A DNA stretch of 64,000 bases from Candidatus Vicinibacter proximus (GCA_016713905.1 JADJOE010000002.1:1-64000); one strand, 5' to 3'; positions 1 to 10,077 are shown, numbered from the stretch's first letter. Numbers and translations are program-made. Notes: generated from the sequence alone by a model not told the origin.

Positions 1-1026
1 AAGTTTTGCATTCATGACTGGCATTGAAGTCTTGGACCTCTTATAATCCTCCGGACGCATCTCCACATTGAAAATATCTTCCCAACCATCATTGTTTACA
101 TCTCCAAAATCTGTTCCCATCGCATAATAAGCGGTATGTCTTACGATGTCCTTGATGGCTTCTTTAAAAGTTCCATTCCCCTGGTTCTGGTAGTAGTAAT
201 CGTTTTCGACAAAGTCATTCGAAATGTAAATATCCTCATCTCCATCCTGATCGAGATCTCCAGTGGTCACGCTGAGTCCATAACCGAATCCTCCTGTAAG
301 ACCGGCTTCTTCTGTAACCATGCTGAAGGTATTGTCACCGTTGTTGCGATACAAATTATTTCTGCTCAGCAAACTTCCATTCTTTTTTCCCTCCATCACC
401 TGATCGATGTTCAGGTAGAATTTTTCAGGACGGTTGGTCACAATTAAATCCAAATCATTGTCCTTGTCGTAATCAAAGAAAGAGGCCGCTATCGAAAATC
501 CTATATCCGCAATTCCATATCGGGAACCTTCTTCAGAAAATTTATTGTTGCCCTTATTTATAAAAAGCAGATTGGCATTATTGGTTGGTTCATTTTTAAA
601 ACCTCCACGACAGACATAAATATCCAGCAAGCCATCTCCGTTTACATCCGCCATGGCCACCCCGCTTCTCCATCCACTGAAAGCTGAAATACCGGAAGAT
701 TCAGAAATGTCTTCAAATTTAAAATTTCCCTTGTTCAGGTATAATTTATCCTTGGCACGATTGGCGGTAAAATAAATATCCAGCAAACCATCATTGTTGA
801 TGTCACCCAGACCTACACCTGCGCCATTGTATAGATAGTTGAAATTAAAGATATGCTCTTCTGCATATTCGAATAATTTATTCTCAAACAATACACCTGA
901 TTTTTGAGGATCCACCAATTCAAATAAGGGGCCTGAGGGACTGCTTTTTTTCTGGTTGCAAGAGGGGATGCTCATTGCAAAAGCTGTAACCAAAGCACAA
1001 ATAATTAATGTATTTAACCTGATCAT
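1..1026 (-). CDS. CRTAC1-like VCBS/FG-GAP repeat lipoprotein, 3' end cut by window edge
   Basis: Reading the minus strand from the ATG at 1026 gives 342 uninterrupted codons that run off the left edge, so only the N-terminal part is visible. The first 23 residues form a lipoprotein signal with the lipid-attachment Cys at 23 (SIPSC). The rest is a series of FG-GAP/VCBS blades with calcium-loop motifs such as DINNDGLLD, DVNGDGLLD, DYDKDNDLD and DVNNDGWED, as in cell-surface beta-propeller proteins of the CRTAC1 family. It starts 4 nt after the stop of the upstream gene and is clearly its paralog (both contain MRPEDYKRSKTSMP), so the two are probably co-transcribed tandem duplicates. The substrate or partner is unknown; a surface binding role is inference from the family. 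Confidence 0.85.
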   Translation of the reverse strand, partial: MIRLNTLIICALVTAFAMSIPSCNQKKSSPSGPLFELVDPQKSGVLFENKLFEYAEEHIFNFNYLYNGAGVGLGDINNDGLLDIYFTANRAKDKLYLNKGNFKFEDISESSGISAFSGWRSGVAMADVNGDGLLDIYVCRGGFKNEPTNNANLLFINKGNNKFSEEGSRYGIADIGFSIAASFFDYDKDNDLDLIVTNRPEKFYLNIDQVMEGKKNGSLLSRNNLYRNNGDNTFSMVTEEAGLTGGFGYGLSVTTGDLDQDGDEDIYISNDFVENDYYYQNQGNGTFKEAIKDIVRHTAYYAMGTDFGDVNNDGWEDIFNVEMRPEDYKRSKTSMPVMNAKL

Positions 1027-1030
1027 TTTT

Positions 1031-4000
1031 CTAATTGTTTTTAGCCAGTACCTGAAGGTTGCCATGGTTGTTGGCAACCAATATCATATCCTGTCCATTC
1101 ACTTTAATTTTTTGTACATCGCGTACATTGTTTTTTAAAAATACACCTGAATTCAAAACCGTCTGTGGTATAAATTTTCCACTTTTTTGCAACAACAGCA
1201 ATCCGATGGATGCATCTGCCGGAGTCGTTTCTACCTCTGTGTCAAACTGGTTGCCTGCAAGTAGCAAATCTTTTACTGCGTCGCCATCAAAATCTCCGGT
1301 CACGATGCCATTAACTGCAGAAAATTGTGCTTCCACAGGCAATGACAGTCGCTCAAATTTTCCTCCTTGATTCATGAGTATTATGGAACTAAATTCCTTT
1401 GCCTGTAAATGCATGGCTTTTTTTAGATTTTCTCCGTAGATGTCCTCCAAAGTTGCATCAGCATATTGATGAAAGCTGGGAAATTTTTTTGAGATAAAAG
1501 GCATCTGCTCAGAACTGCACTGCTTTCCACGCACAGGTACCATGCGGTCACCATCAAATTTTGCCAGCACAATGTCCATGGTTTTATTTCCATCAAAATC
1601 CATCGCATAGACAGAAAAAGGTTTTTCCTGAGAGGCATGAAACTTATAATTTTCACCCAGATTTCCACACAACAAATCCACATCACCATCGCCATCTATG
1701 TCTTCTGCCACCAACTTATTCCACCAACCTTCCGTATTTTGTAACTGATATTTTTCAGCGGATGCCAATTGAAATTGTCCATTTGAAAATTCCCATATCT
1801 GTATGGGCATCCATTCACCAGCAATCACTAATTCATTTTTTTTATCACCGTTCACATCACACCATACAGCACTGGTAATCATCCCTGCTTTTTTTAATCC
1901 GGGTGCAAATTCCTGGGTACGATTCATGAAGTTTCCGTTTCCGGAATTGATCAGGATATAACTTTCGGGAGCCATAGGATATTGGTTAGGAACTAATCGC
2001 CCTGCCCTGAATAAATCAAGATCACCGTCCCCATCAAAATCTCCGGCCACCACACAGGAACCTGAGGATGAAATGGCAGGAAGATTTTTGGAGGCATTAA
2101 AATTCCCTTTTCCATTATTCAAATACAATCTATCCTGATAAGCATTTCCTTCCGGAGATTCACTGCCCCCTGACACTACATAAAGATCCGAATCCTTGTC
2201 GCCATCGGCATCAAAAAATAAAGCAGCCATATCTTCATACGCCTGATCGGATGCTAATGCCGGCTGAGAACTTTGTGAAAAATTTCCATCAACAGACTGC
2301 ACATACAAGGCTCCTGCCTGGCCTTTTGCACCGCCAATAAAAAAATCTTCGCGACCGTCTGCATTTACATCCCCGACGGCCATGAATGGCCCCAGTCTGC
2401 TCATGCGTTGTGGCAAGAGTATTTGTGTGCGGTAGTCATTAAACTCGTTCTCCTGATGCTTAAAAACAGGTTGGATGAGCTCCATGGTTTTTTCTTTAAA
2501 AAGACTTTTGATATTATGATTGAAAACAAATTTTTCTTTGGCATTCTTATACTTCAGTTTTAGTACCCGGTCTACTTTAACATTTTTCAATTTTTCCATC
2601 CGCCCATCAGGCCAAATGATCTCCAACTGATCTACTGAATTTTCATTTCCCAAACCAAAATGTACAAAGGCTTCACTGGTGGAGAGATATCCACGGGTGG
2701 TACGCATTTCTGCACCGAATACTTTTTCTTTTATTTGAAGATTTATTTTTGCGCCAATTCCTTGTGCATTTGTGGAGGGCCCTTCGCATTGAATCCTCAG
2801 ATAATGTTGATCACCCTTCAAATCATTGCGATAAACAAAAGGAGTGCCGTCCAGATTATTGACCACCAGATCCACATCCCCATCGTTGTCCAGATCCCCT
2901 GCTGCAGCACCGTTGGAATAGGAAGGTTCATCCATTCCCCATTCCTTCATCACTTTTTTAAAATGAAGATTGCCTTCATTGTGAAACATATAATTCACAA
3001 TTTTAACCGTAGGAAAGTGACTGAACAATTCTTCCACCGTATTAAATTTTTCACCCTTTTGAATAAGTGCATCCACGATTTTATCACCATCCTGATCGTT
3101 CAAGTCACGCCGGAAACCATTGGTAATGTAAATGTCGCGCAGGCCATCATGGTCAAAATCAACCATCAAAGGTGCCCAGGACCAATCTGTCTTGTCAAGT
3201 CCGGTCATCTGTGCGATGTCGGAGAAAAATCCGTTGCCACGATTTAATTGCAAGGTGTTGTGCATGTATTGTACATGCATGTTCAAACGACTCATTGTAT
3301 CGTACACCGCAGGATTCATGGCAGGCATGGAAGTCTTGGATCTTTTATAATCCTCCGGTCTCATTTCAAGGACCATAAGATCTTCCAGTCCATCGTTGTT
3401 CACATCGCCTGCATCGGCGCCCATCGAACTGAACGAAATGTGATTGGAAAATTCATTGATGGATTCTTTAAAGGTGCCGTTTTTCTGATTGACAAAATAA
3501 AAATCCGGCCAGCGGAAATCATTGCAGACATAAAGATCCTGAAATCCATCCTGATTAAAATCTCCTGCAATTACATTCAGTCCGTAACCGAAATTGGGAT
3601 GAATACCTGCAGCAGATGAGATGTCCGAAAATTTACCATTCCCTTCATTGCGGTAAAGTCGGTGTCGGGAAAGTGAGCTGTTCACATTTTTCTCTGCTTC
3701 AAACTGTGCAAAAGTTTTATTGAATCGCTCCGGACGATTGGTGACATACAGATCCAAATCATGATCGTTGTCCATGTCAAAAAAAACAGAGGCGATGGCG
3801 TAACCATTGTTTTCTATCCCATAGCTTGCGGCGCTTTCGATAAAAGTTAAATCGCCCTGATTGATGAACAATAAATTTGTATTTTCTATCGGGTCCTGAA
3901 AATGATCTCCCCTGCACACATAAATGTCCATCCAACCATCAGCATTGATATCTACTACACTCACGCCATTTTTCCAACCTTTAAATTTTGAAATTCCGGA

Positions 4001-4324
4001 AGACTCAGAAATATCTTCAAATCTGAAATCCCCCTTGTTGAGGTAGAGTTTATCGGCCACTTGATTTCCTGTGAAGTACAAATCCTGCTTGCCATCGTTG
4101 TTGAAATCTGCTATGGCAACGCCACCCCCATTAAACATATAAGCAGAATAGTAAATGTTCTCGTTTATGGTTTCCTGAATGCTGTTGTTAAACAAAATGC
4201 CCGTCTGCCCCGCTTCCATTTTGGTGAATCGCATGCCGGCAGGTCCGGATTGATTCCCTTGTTTGCAGGAAATCAACAAAAATAAAAAAAACAAACAGTG
4301 ACTTAAGAAATGGCCGGATTTCAT
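1031..4324 (-). CDS. VCBS/FG-GAP repeat lipoprotein with ASPIC/UnbV domain (CRTAC1 family)
   Basis: A protein of about 1097 residues made of FG-GAP calcium-loop blades (DFNNDGKQD, DINADGWMD, DFNQDGFQD, DLDNDGDVD, DFDGDGDLD, DIDGDGDVD and more). A central ASPIC/UnbV domain near residues 510-600 carries the typical RTTRGYLSTSE and WPDGRMEKL stretches. The frame is open to 4366, but I prefer the ATG at 4324. It begins a clean lipoprotein signal (KSGHFLSHCLFFLFLLISC), and a -7-like element TATTTTTG lies at 4344-4351, inside the longer reading. Anchored by lipid in the outer envelope, it probably forms one or two beta-propellers. It lies 4 nt upstream of a shorter-known paralog. Function is not assigned beyond family resemblance. 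Confidence 0.88.
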   Translation of the reverse strand: MKSGHFLSHCLFFLFLLISCKQGNQSGPAGMRFTKMEAGQTGILFNNSIQETINENIYYSAYMFNGGGVAIADFNNDGKQDLYFTGNQVADKLYLNKGDFRFEDISESSGISKFKGWKNGVSVVDINADGWMDIYVCRGDHFQDPIENTNLLFINQGDLTFIESAASYGIENNGYAIASVFFDMDNDHDLDLYVTNRPERFNKTFAQFEAEKNVNSSLSRHRLYRNEGNGKFSDISSAAGIHPNFGYGLNVIAGDFNQDGFQDLYVCNDFRWPDFYFVNQKNGTFKESINEFSNHISFSSMGADAGDVNNDGLEDLMVLEMRPEDYKRSKTSMPAMNPAVYDTMSRLNMHVQYMHNTLQLNRGNGFFSDIAQMTGLDKTDWSWAPLMVDFDHDGLRDIYITNGFRRDLNDQDGDKIVDALIQKGEKFNTVEELFSHFPTVKIVNYMFHNEGNLHFKKVMKEWGMDEPSYSNGAAAGDLDNDGDVDLVVNNLDGTPFVYRNDLKGDQHYLRIQCEGPSTNAQGIGAKINLQIKEKVFGAEMRTTRGYLSTSEAFVHFGLGNENSVDQLEIIWPDGRMEKLKNVKVDRVLKLKYKNAKEKFVFNHNIKSLFKEKTMELIQPVFKHQENEFNDYRTQILLPQRMSRLGPFMAVGDVNADGREDFFIGGAKGQAGALYVQSVDGNFSQSSQPALASDQAYEDMAALFFDADGDKDSDLYVVSGGSESPEGNAYQDRLYLNNGKGNFNASKNLPAISSSGSCVVAGDFDGDGDLDLFRAGRLVPNQYPMAPESYILINSGNGNFMNRTQEFAPGLKKAGMITSAVWCDVNGDKKNELVIAGEWMPIQIWEFSNGQFQLASAEKYQLQNTEGWWNKLVAEDIDGDGDVDLLCGNLGENYKFHASQEKPFSVYAMDFDGNKTMDIVLAKFDGDRMVPVRGKQCSSEQMPFISKKFPSFHQYADATLEDIYGENLKKAMHLQAKEFSSIILMNQGGKFERLSLPVEAQFSAVNGIVTGDFDGDAVKDLLLAGNQFDTEVETTPADASIGLLLLQKSGKFIPQTVLNSGVFLKNNVRDVQKIKVNGQDMILVANNHGNLQVLAKNN

Positions 4325-4527
4325 GGATGGTCGACTTAAAAAGCAAAAATACTTAGAAAGCACCAAAAATCATGACCAAAACGATACAATCTCCTGATTT
4401 TCAACATTATGATTGAGGGACAGTGCCTTTATACATGAGTACTTAGCCTAATGTAATTTTTTCCAATTGACTAAACCAAACTGTTAAGGATAGAATATTC
4501 CTTCATCTGGACCCATACAGAAAATAC

Positions 4528-6051
4528 TCAGCCTTTGAAGATCTTACCGGATTGGTAAGTCACGCCTTCCGAAACAATCCGATACAGATACATGCCATCA
4601 GGTATTTGTTCTGTGGGTACTTGATGTGTCCTGGTGGAATTGTCCAGCTCTTTGTAGAATGTGCGGACACCTTGCAGATTAAACAATTCAAACTCATAAT
4701 TAATCCTGAATGGATACTCGTATAAAAATTCAATGTGCAAATATTCCCGTACCGGATTCGGGCTTACCAAAAATGATTTACCGAGGTCCACTCTGTACAA
4801 ACTGTCGCAGGAGGTTCCGACCATGGGGCCTAATTTAAAATTAGGAAAATAAGGCAAGATACCCGAATGATAATTTGGAAGCGCTACATCTCTTTGTATA
4901 AAATTACATGCTTTTCCTTTTTCATCCGGTCGATTGACCCTGTGCAGGTAGATGTTGGAACTGCCAAAAATAGACATATAAATTCTATCATCCGGCGCCA
5001 ACCTTGTCTGAAAAAATGCAGTGCCAAACATATCCTGGAAATAAAAAGTATCCCATACCGCTACCAGAACTTCGCTTTCCTGAATGTATCTTTTACTCAA
5101 ATCATATTGCCACAATCGGTACACATCATTGAAATATAAAAAGCGACTGTTGGGGGAAAAGCATACACTCGTCGCATAATTCATGCTGTCCCGGGGATAA
5201 AGATGTACAGGATTGCTGAACCATCCTGTACATCTGTCAAAATCAAATATCTGGGCATGGTCTTCTCGCAAACAACTCGCATATTTTGTGCCATCCGGAC
5301 TAAAGCAGGCATTGCCATTAAAGGTATCGCCCGGTCCGGGACCTGCCAAACCTATGGCTTGCTGATGATGCAGATGAATACCTGAAGGATCCAGCAAAAA
5401 TAGGTAGTACAGGTTGTACACACCATGACGGATGGGTATCCACCAATCCCGACCATTGGCATGTCTGCACGCAGCAGTCTGGCTTTTGTTTAAGGTATCC
5501 CGGATAAGCACCCGGTTCTTGGTTGTAACAGCCCCCAATCCACCCTCCAAAGTCATGTCCACGATGGAATAGTACAAGACATCGGAATAATTATATCCCT
5601 CCTTAACCGTTCCCCCTAGCTTTAATCCTTTATGAATGATTACGAATTTTTGATCGTCAGCGGGATGCGGAAGCACGATTGATCCATTTTGTACAGGATA
5701 TGTATATCCCTCATACCCGTTCCAGATACTCCCAGGATTAAGAGTATCTCCATTTACCATCACCTCGTGATTTCTATTAAATACACAAGCCCCATTGGTG
5801 TAAAATGCAAACTCTCCTTCTTGATTACTTACGTTTACATAATTTAACCAATTGTCTGCTCTTTCATTTCCTTTAAGTTGATATTCTATTTCTAAAGAAT
5901 TTGCCCCAAATTTCAAAAAGGAAAAACCAAATTTTGGGACATACATAGGGTCTTCCGAACCATATCCCAGCAGCCATATATGATCGTATTTTTGAGCTGT
6001 CATAATACAGTTTAAAATCATTATAAGTCCTACAGAAAAAATAAATTTCAT
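4528..6051 (-). CDS. Secreted protein with T9SS type A sorting domain
   Basis: A 507-residue protein with an N-terminal signal peptide (about residues 1-19, ending MTAQ) and a C-terminal T9SS type A sorting domain of about 75 residues that opens with VSPNPVREYLHIEF and ends in GMYLYRIVSEG. The middle (residues 20-420) reads like a beta-propeller: repeated hydrophobic strands with motifs such as ACFSPDGTKYA and CFSPNSRFLYF, which are WD40/TolB-like. I cannot name a substrate or a catalytic residue. It follows the 181-codon fragment by 21 nt on the same strand and may share its transcript. Export through the T9SS to the surface or medium is inferred from the sorting domain. Confidence 0.8.
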   Translation of the reverse strand: MKFIFSVGLIMILNCIMTAQKYDHIWLLGYGSEDPMYVPKFGFSFLKFGANSLEIEYQLKGNERADNWLNYVNVSNQEGEFAFYTNGACVFNRNHEVMVNGDTLNPGSIWNGYEGYTYPVQNGSIVLPHPADDQKFVIIHKGLKLGGTVKEGYNYSDVLYYSIVDMTLEGGLGAVTTKNRVLIRDTLNKSQTAACRHANGRDWWIPIRHGVYNLYYLFLLDPSGIHLHHQQAIGLAGPGPGDTFNGNACFSPDGTKYASCLREDHAQIFDFDRCTGWFSNPVHLYPRDSMNYATSVCFSPNSRFLYFNDVYRLWQYDLSKRYIQESEVLVAVWDTFYFQDMFGTAFFQTRLAPDDRIYMSIFGSSNIYLHRVNRPDEKGKACNFIQRDVALPNYHSGILPYFPNFKLGPMVGTSCDSLYRVDLGKSFLVSPNPVREYLHIEFLYEYPFRINYEFELFNLQGVRTFYKELDNSTRTHQVPTEQIPDGMYLYRIVSEGVTYQSGKIFKG

Positions 6052-6072
6052 GAATGTTGAGTGAGGATTGAA

Positions 6073-6618
6073 TTAAACTTTCACAATTCTTCTGATAATC
6101 GTCTTGCCATTATTGCATATGAATTTTATCCAATACACACCTGGTAAAATATGATGTACATCCATTTCAAATACATTTGAATGGTTGACGAAATGTTCGT
6201 ACACTACAAACCCATCCACATTTACAATGGCTACTTTGTTCACACCATCAATTTTTTGTGAATGAACTTGTATCAAATCTTGACATGGCACAGGATAAAG
6301 TTGCAATTCCTCTCCACTTTTATCATTATTCGTTCCAGTGGTTAATTCCTCAGTTTCTTCACAAAACATCAAGGGCGCCCTGTAAAAATTAACTGAATCC
6401 GGTAAAAATGTATGTGCCCATAAAGCAGCTTTGCCGACTTCATTTACACAGCTTCTTGCCAGACTATCCAACGTATCCATCTCGTAAGCTGATGGACTTT
6501 GACCCAGTATCTGATTTAAATAAATTCTGTTGAGGAATTTTTCATTCTTCTCACAATCCAGTGTGGCTCCTAATGATTCATTAACTTCTAGTAATTCTTC
6601 AGCTATGCATTGATCCAT
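6073..6618 (-). CDS. T9SS sorting-domain protein without a signal peptide, probable gene remnant
   Basis: A 181-codon ORF whose last 80 residues are a T9SS type A sorting domain (LQLYPVPCQDLIQVHSQ through LPGVYWIKFICNNG). The N-terminus (MDQCIAEELLEVNES) is hydrophilic and has no signal peptide, so the product as read could not reach the Sec and T9SS pathways. The N-terminal 95 residues resemble the tail region that precedes the sorting domain in large Saprospiraceae surface proteins (inference from memory of that style). Upstream, 6619-6909 is very A+T-rich and I see no continuing frame. It is best explained as the 3' remnant of a once larger gene, though a real short gene cannot be excluded. 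Confidence 0.5.
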   Translation of the reverse strand: MDQCIAEELLEVNESLGATLDCEKNEKFLNRIYLNQILGQSPSAYEMDTLDSLARSCVNEVGKAALWAHTFLPDSVNFYRAPLMFCEETEELTTGTNNDKSGEELQLYPVPCQDLIQVHSQKIDGVNKVAIVNVDGFVVYEHFVNHSNVFEMDVHHILPGVYWIKFICNNGKTIIRRIVKV

Positions 6619-6909
6619 AATCTGTATAATTTAATTAATTCTACACATCTACCTGAAGCAAACCAGAATGAATAATGTCGATTAACTAATTTAATTTTTG
6701 CTAAAAGGCAGATAAAGAAAAAATAAAATGCATTTACTTCAGAATCAAATATAATAATTTATTAAGTAGATTCAAAATATATCTAAAGTTATTTATTTCC
6801 ACTAGAGTAGAACAATAAATTACTAATAAATCTAAGAAAATAAATTAAAAATTTTCCCTTAAACAAATGTTGAGGCTATCCCTTGAAAATACATCAGAAA
6901 ACTGATACC

Positions 6910-8511
6910 TCACACTCTTGGTGCCGCATTCAGAATTTCTTCTGATGCCTTGCTGCTGTACTTGCTGAAATTTTCCACAAACATTCTGGCAAGGTCTGCA
7001 GCTTTCCTGTCATACTCTGCAGGATCGTTCCAGGTGTTTCGTGGATTTAAAACTTCTGCAGGTACTCCAGGACAATGGCTTGGATAATGCAAGCCAAAAA
7101 TTCCGTGGGTGTCGTAGGACAAATGATCCAACTCACCCTTCAGTGCCGCGGTGATCATGGCACGTGTGTAGGATAGCTTCATTCTGGATCCAACGCCATA
7201 GGGTCCACCGGTCCAACCGGTATTGATCAACCAAATGTGGGGATTGTGTTTTTCGATTTTCTCGCCCAACATCTCTGCATAAAAGGTAGGATGAAGGGGT
7301 AAAAATGGAGCACCAAAGCAAGCAGAGAAAGTTGCTTTTGGTTCCGTAACTCCGGCTTCAGTCCCGGCTACCTTTGCAGTATAGCCGGAAATGAAATGGT
7401 ACATGGCCTGAGCCTTGGTAAGCCTGGAGATCGGAGGCAAAATGCCATAGGCATCACAGGTCAGAAAAAAGATGTTTTTGGGATGGCCACCTATGGAGGG
7501 GATCAACGAATTTCTGATATGCCCCAGAGGATAGGATACTCTGGTATTTTCTGTGATGTGTGCCTTGCTGAAATCGGGTATGTTGGTTCCCTCGTGAAAT
7601 ACAATATTCTCCAGAATGGCTTCGGGCTTAATGGCCCGGTAGATATCCGGCTCTTTTTCTTCGGTAAGGTCTATGCATTTAGCATAACATCCTCCTTCAA
7701 AATTAAAAACGCCTTTGTCACTCCATCCATGTTCATCATCACCGATCAGACTTCGCTCAGGATCTGCGGACAAGGTTGTCTTACCCGTACCACTTAAGCC
7801 AAAGAAAATGGTGGTGTCTCCCTCCTTACCTTTGTTGGCTGAACAGTGCATGGACAACACACCTTTGTCGTGAGGGAGTATGAAATTAAGGATGGTGAAA
7901 ATGGATTTTTTAATTTCTCCGGTGTAGGCAGAACCGCCGATGAGTATTCTCCTTGATTTGAAATCAATGATGCTGAAATTTTCCTGACGTGTGCCGTGAA
8001 GTTCCACCTCCGCGTGAAATCCCGGTGCACAATAGATGGTCCAATCCGGTACAAAATGATCTAATTCACCGGCCTTAGGTCTGATGAACATATTGCCGGC
8101 AAACTGAGCGCTCCAGGGGATCTCTGCAATGACGCGAACTCCAATGCGATATTCAGGATCTGCACAAGCAAAATTATCCTGAACGAAAATATCGCGGTCT
8201 TCCAGGTAAGAAACCAAGTCCTTATAGAGAAAGTTAAATTTGTCTTCCGGAAATGCTTTATTGAACTTGTTCCAATCAACGCTGTGGTGGGTTATCTCAT
8301 TGTCAACGGTAAACTTATCTTCCGGTGAACGTCCTGTAAATTTTCCGGTTTTCACCACCAGTGCTCCCTGATCACTTAAAACTGCCAACTGGCGGTCCAA
8401 ACTGATTTGCACTAACTCGGCCGGGCTGAGGTTGGCAAAGACTGTTTTCTTGCATTGGACCCCGGAAGACTCTATTGAAGCCTGCTTGGGTAGGATACCT
8501 TGAAGGTTCAT
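6910..8511 (-). CDS. pckA: Phosphoenolpyruvate carboxykinase (ATP)
   Basis: The 533-residue product matches ATP-dependent PEP carboxykinase, EC 4.1.1.49, in length and motifs. The kinase-1a P-loop FGLSGTGKTTLS lies near residues 237-248, followed by the metal-binding GDDEHGWSDKG. TGRSPEDKF near the N-terminus is the substrate-binding region and NTGWTGGPYG lies toward the C-terminus. It interconverts oxaloacetate and PEP in the cytosol, the entry to gluconeogenesis. It is transcribed divergently from citrate synthase, which uses the same oxaloacetate pool, so the 240-bp spacer may coordinate both. The ATG at 8511 fits the family N-terminus and a -7 element 29 nt upstream. Confidence 0.97.
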   Translation of the reverse strand: MNLQGILPKQASIESSGVQCKKTVFANLSPAELVQISLDRQLAVLSDQGALVVKTGKFTGRSPEDKFTVDNEITHHSVDWNKFNKAFPEDKFNFLYKDLVSYLEDRDIFVQDNFACADPEYRIGVRVIAEIPWSAQFAGNMFIRPKAGELDHFVPDWTIYCAPGFHAEVELHGTRQENFSIIDFKSRRILIGGSAYTGEIKKSIFTILNFILPHDKGVLSMHCSANKGKEGDTTIFFGLSGTGKTTLSADPERSLIGDDEHGWSDKGVFNFEGGCYAKCIDLTEEKEPDIYRAIKPEAILENIVFHEGTNIPDFSKAHITENTRVSYPLGHIRNSLIPSIGGHPKNIFFLTCDAYGILPPISRLTKAQAMYHFISGYTAKVAGTEAGVTEPKATFSACFGAPFLPLHPTFYAEMLGEKIEKHNPHIWLINTGWTGGPYGVGSRMKLSYTRAMITAALKGELDHLSYDTHGIFGLHYPSHCPGVPAEVLNPRNTWNDPAEYDRKAADLARMFVENFSKYSSKASEEILNAAPRV

Positions 8512-8540
8512 AATACCTGATTTTGATATTAAATGGTGGG

Positions 8541-8548
8541 CAAAGTTA
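8541..8548 (-). promoter_or_regulatory. Putative pckA promoter, -7 element
   Basis: On the minus strand this reads TAACTTTG, an exact match to the Bacteroidota -7 consensus TAnnTTTG, 29 nt upstream of the pckA ATG. I see no convincing -33 TTG at the usual distance, so the call rests on one element. Confidence 0.45.
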
Positions 8549-8677
8549 GCTTTTTTATGGATTCATACCGGGGATTAAATAATCATTAACCTACATATGA
8601 CTTTTGAATAAAAATCAGGTCAAATAGCGATTTTTTAAACCCTCCGCGCTAACATCTTGTTAATGAACCAAAATTTA

Positions 8678-8707
8678 TTTGGTTTGGAATAAAAAATTAT
8701 AGTTTTG
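8678..8707 (+). promoter_or_regulatory. Putative citrate synthase promoter (TTTG-N18-TAGTTTTG)
   Basis: TTTG at 8678-8681 and TAGTTTTG at 8700-8707 are separated by 18 nt, a good fit to the Bacteroidota housekeeping promoter. Transcription would begin near 8712-8715. That would leave almost no leader for the TTG at 8719 but about 38 nt for the ATG at 8752, so the element decides the start codon. Confidence 0.6.
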
Positions 8708-8751
8708 CAGACGTTTTTTTGAAAATAGATTTACCAGAATTATTGAGTCCT

Positions 8752-10065
8752 ATGGACAGGCTAAAAGAGTTATTTAAGGCAAAGTTTACCGTTGCATCTG
8801 AAGAGATCAAGACAATTTTAAAGGAGCACGGCACCAAAGTGATAGACCAGGTTCAAATCGAACAGGTTTACGGAGGGATGCGTGGTATCAAATCCATGAT
8901 TTGGGAGACTTCTTCATTGGACGCCCAGGAGGGCATCCGATTTAGGGGATATTCCATTCCTGAGTTAAGAGAAAAGCTTCCATGTATTGATGGCGCTAAA
9001 GAACCACTTCCTGAAGGATTGTTCTGGTTGATGATGACCGGAGAAATTCCTACGGACGACGACGTGAGATGGCTCAGCCGTGAATGGATGAGAAGGTCTG
9101 AGGTTCCCGATCATGTGATCCACTCAATTGATCACCTGGACAATAGCATCCATCCAATGACTCAATTCAGCATCGCCATTATGGCCATGCAATGCGACAG
9201 TATTTTTGCTCATAAATATGAGGAGGGAGTCTCTAAATCTTCCTACTGGGAATATATGTACGAAGATGCCATGAACCTGATCTCCAGGGTTCCTATTGTG
9301 GCAGCCTACATTTACAGAAAAGTATTTTTTAAAGGCGAATTCCTATATCCGGACAGAAGCATGGACTGGAGTGCGAATTTTGCCCACATGATGGGCGTTG
9401 AATCTCCTGTTTTTAAAGATCTGATGAGATTATACCTCACCATTCATGCAGACCATGAAGGGGGTAATGCCTCTGCTCATACAGTTCACCTGGTAGGTTC
9501 CACCTTGAGCGATCCTTACCTTTCGCTATCAGCAGGTATGAATGCTCTTGCAGGTCCCCTGCATGGTCTTGCCAATCAGGAAGTGATGGATTGGATCTAT
9601 GACATGATCCGGGATTTGGGAACCAATGAGCCTACCAAAGAACAAATTGCAGACTACGTTAAGAAAACACTTGCCCAGGGAATCGTAGTACCGGGTTACG
9701 GCCACGCCGTGTTGCGAATGCCGGATCCAAGATTTACTGCACAGAAAGAATTTGCTGCAGAATACTGCGCAGACGATCCCATGGTAAAAATTGTCTGGAA
9801 TGTTTTCGAAGTGGTACCACCTATACTTGGCAGCATCGGTAAAATTAAAAATCCTTGGCCTAATGTGGATGCCCATTCAGGCGCTCTGTTAGAGCATTTT
9901 AACATCAAGGAACATAATTTTTATACTGTGATGTTCGGCGTATCCCGTGCATTGGGTGTACTTGCTCAGCTTTGTTGGGACAGAGCACTTAATTTACCAT
10001 TGGAGAGACCAAAATCCCTCACCACTGAGGAAATTCAAAAGTTTATTCAAAATTCTTCAAACTAA
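8752..10065 (+). CDS. gltA: Citrate synthase, eukaryotic (mitochondrial) type
   Basis: Condenses acetyl-CoA and oxaloacetate to citrate (EC 2.3.3.16), the first step of the TCA cycle. The 437-residue product carries the active-site regions of the family: HADHEGGNASAHT, GPLHGLANQEV and VPGYGHAVLR. The third catalytic residue is the Asp of the KNPWPNVDAHSG region, where NVDAHSG is typical of the mitochondrial-like type rather than the hexameric proteobacterial enzyme. The frame is open back to a TTG at 8719, but the promoter just upstream favours the ATG at 8752. The gene is divergent from pckA and is followed after 12 nt by gcvH, with which it may share a transcript. The symbol is used for function; orthology to E. 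coli gltA is not implied. Confidence 0.95.
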   Translation: MDRLKELFKAKFTVASEEIKTILKEHGTKVIDQVQIEQVYGGMRGIKSMIWETSSLDAQEGIRFRGYSIPELREKLPCIDGAKEPLPEGLFWLMMTGEIPTDDDVRWLSREWMRRSEVPDHVIHSIDHLDNSIHPMTQFSIAIMAMQCDSIFAHKYEEGVSKSSYWEYMYEDAMNLISRVPIVAAYIYRKVFFKGEFLYPDRSMDWSANFAHMMGVESPVFKDLMRLYLTIHADHEGGNASAHTVHLVGSTLSDPYLSLSAGMNALAGPLHGLANQEVMDWIYDMIRDLGTNEPTKEQIADYVKKTLAQGIVVPGYGHAVLRMPDPRFTAQKEFAAEYCADDPMVKIVWNVFEVVPPILGSIGKIKNPWPNVDAHSGALLEHFNIKEHNFYTVMFGVSRALGVLAQLCWDRALNLPLERPKSLTTEEIQKFIQNSSN

Positions 10066-10077
10066 AACATAACCATC

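Noticed and set aside
2660..3619. Overlapping plus-strand ORFs of up to 195 codons opposite the VCBS gene
   Set aside because: They lie wholly within a coding frame rich in calcium-loop motifs on the other strand.
6891..6905. Small hairpin after pckA as terminator
   Set aside because: It has only a 5-bp A+T-rich stem and no clear U-tract.
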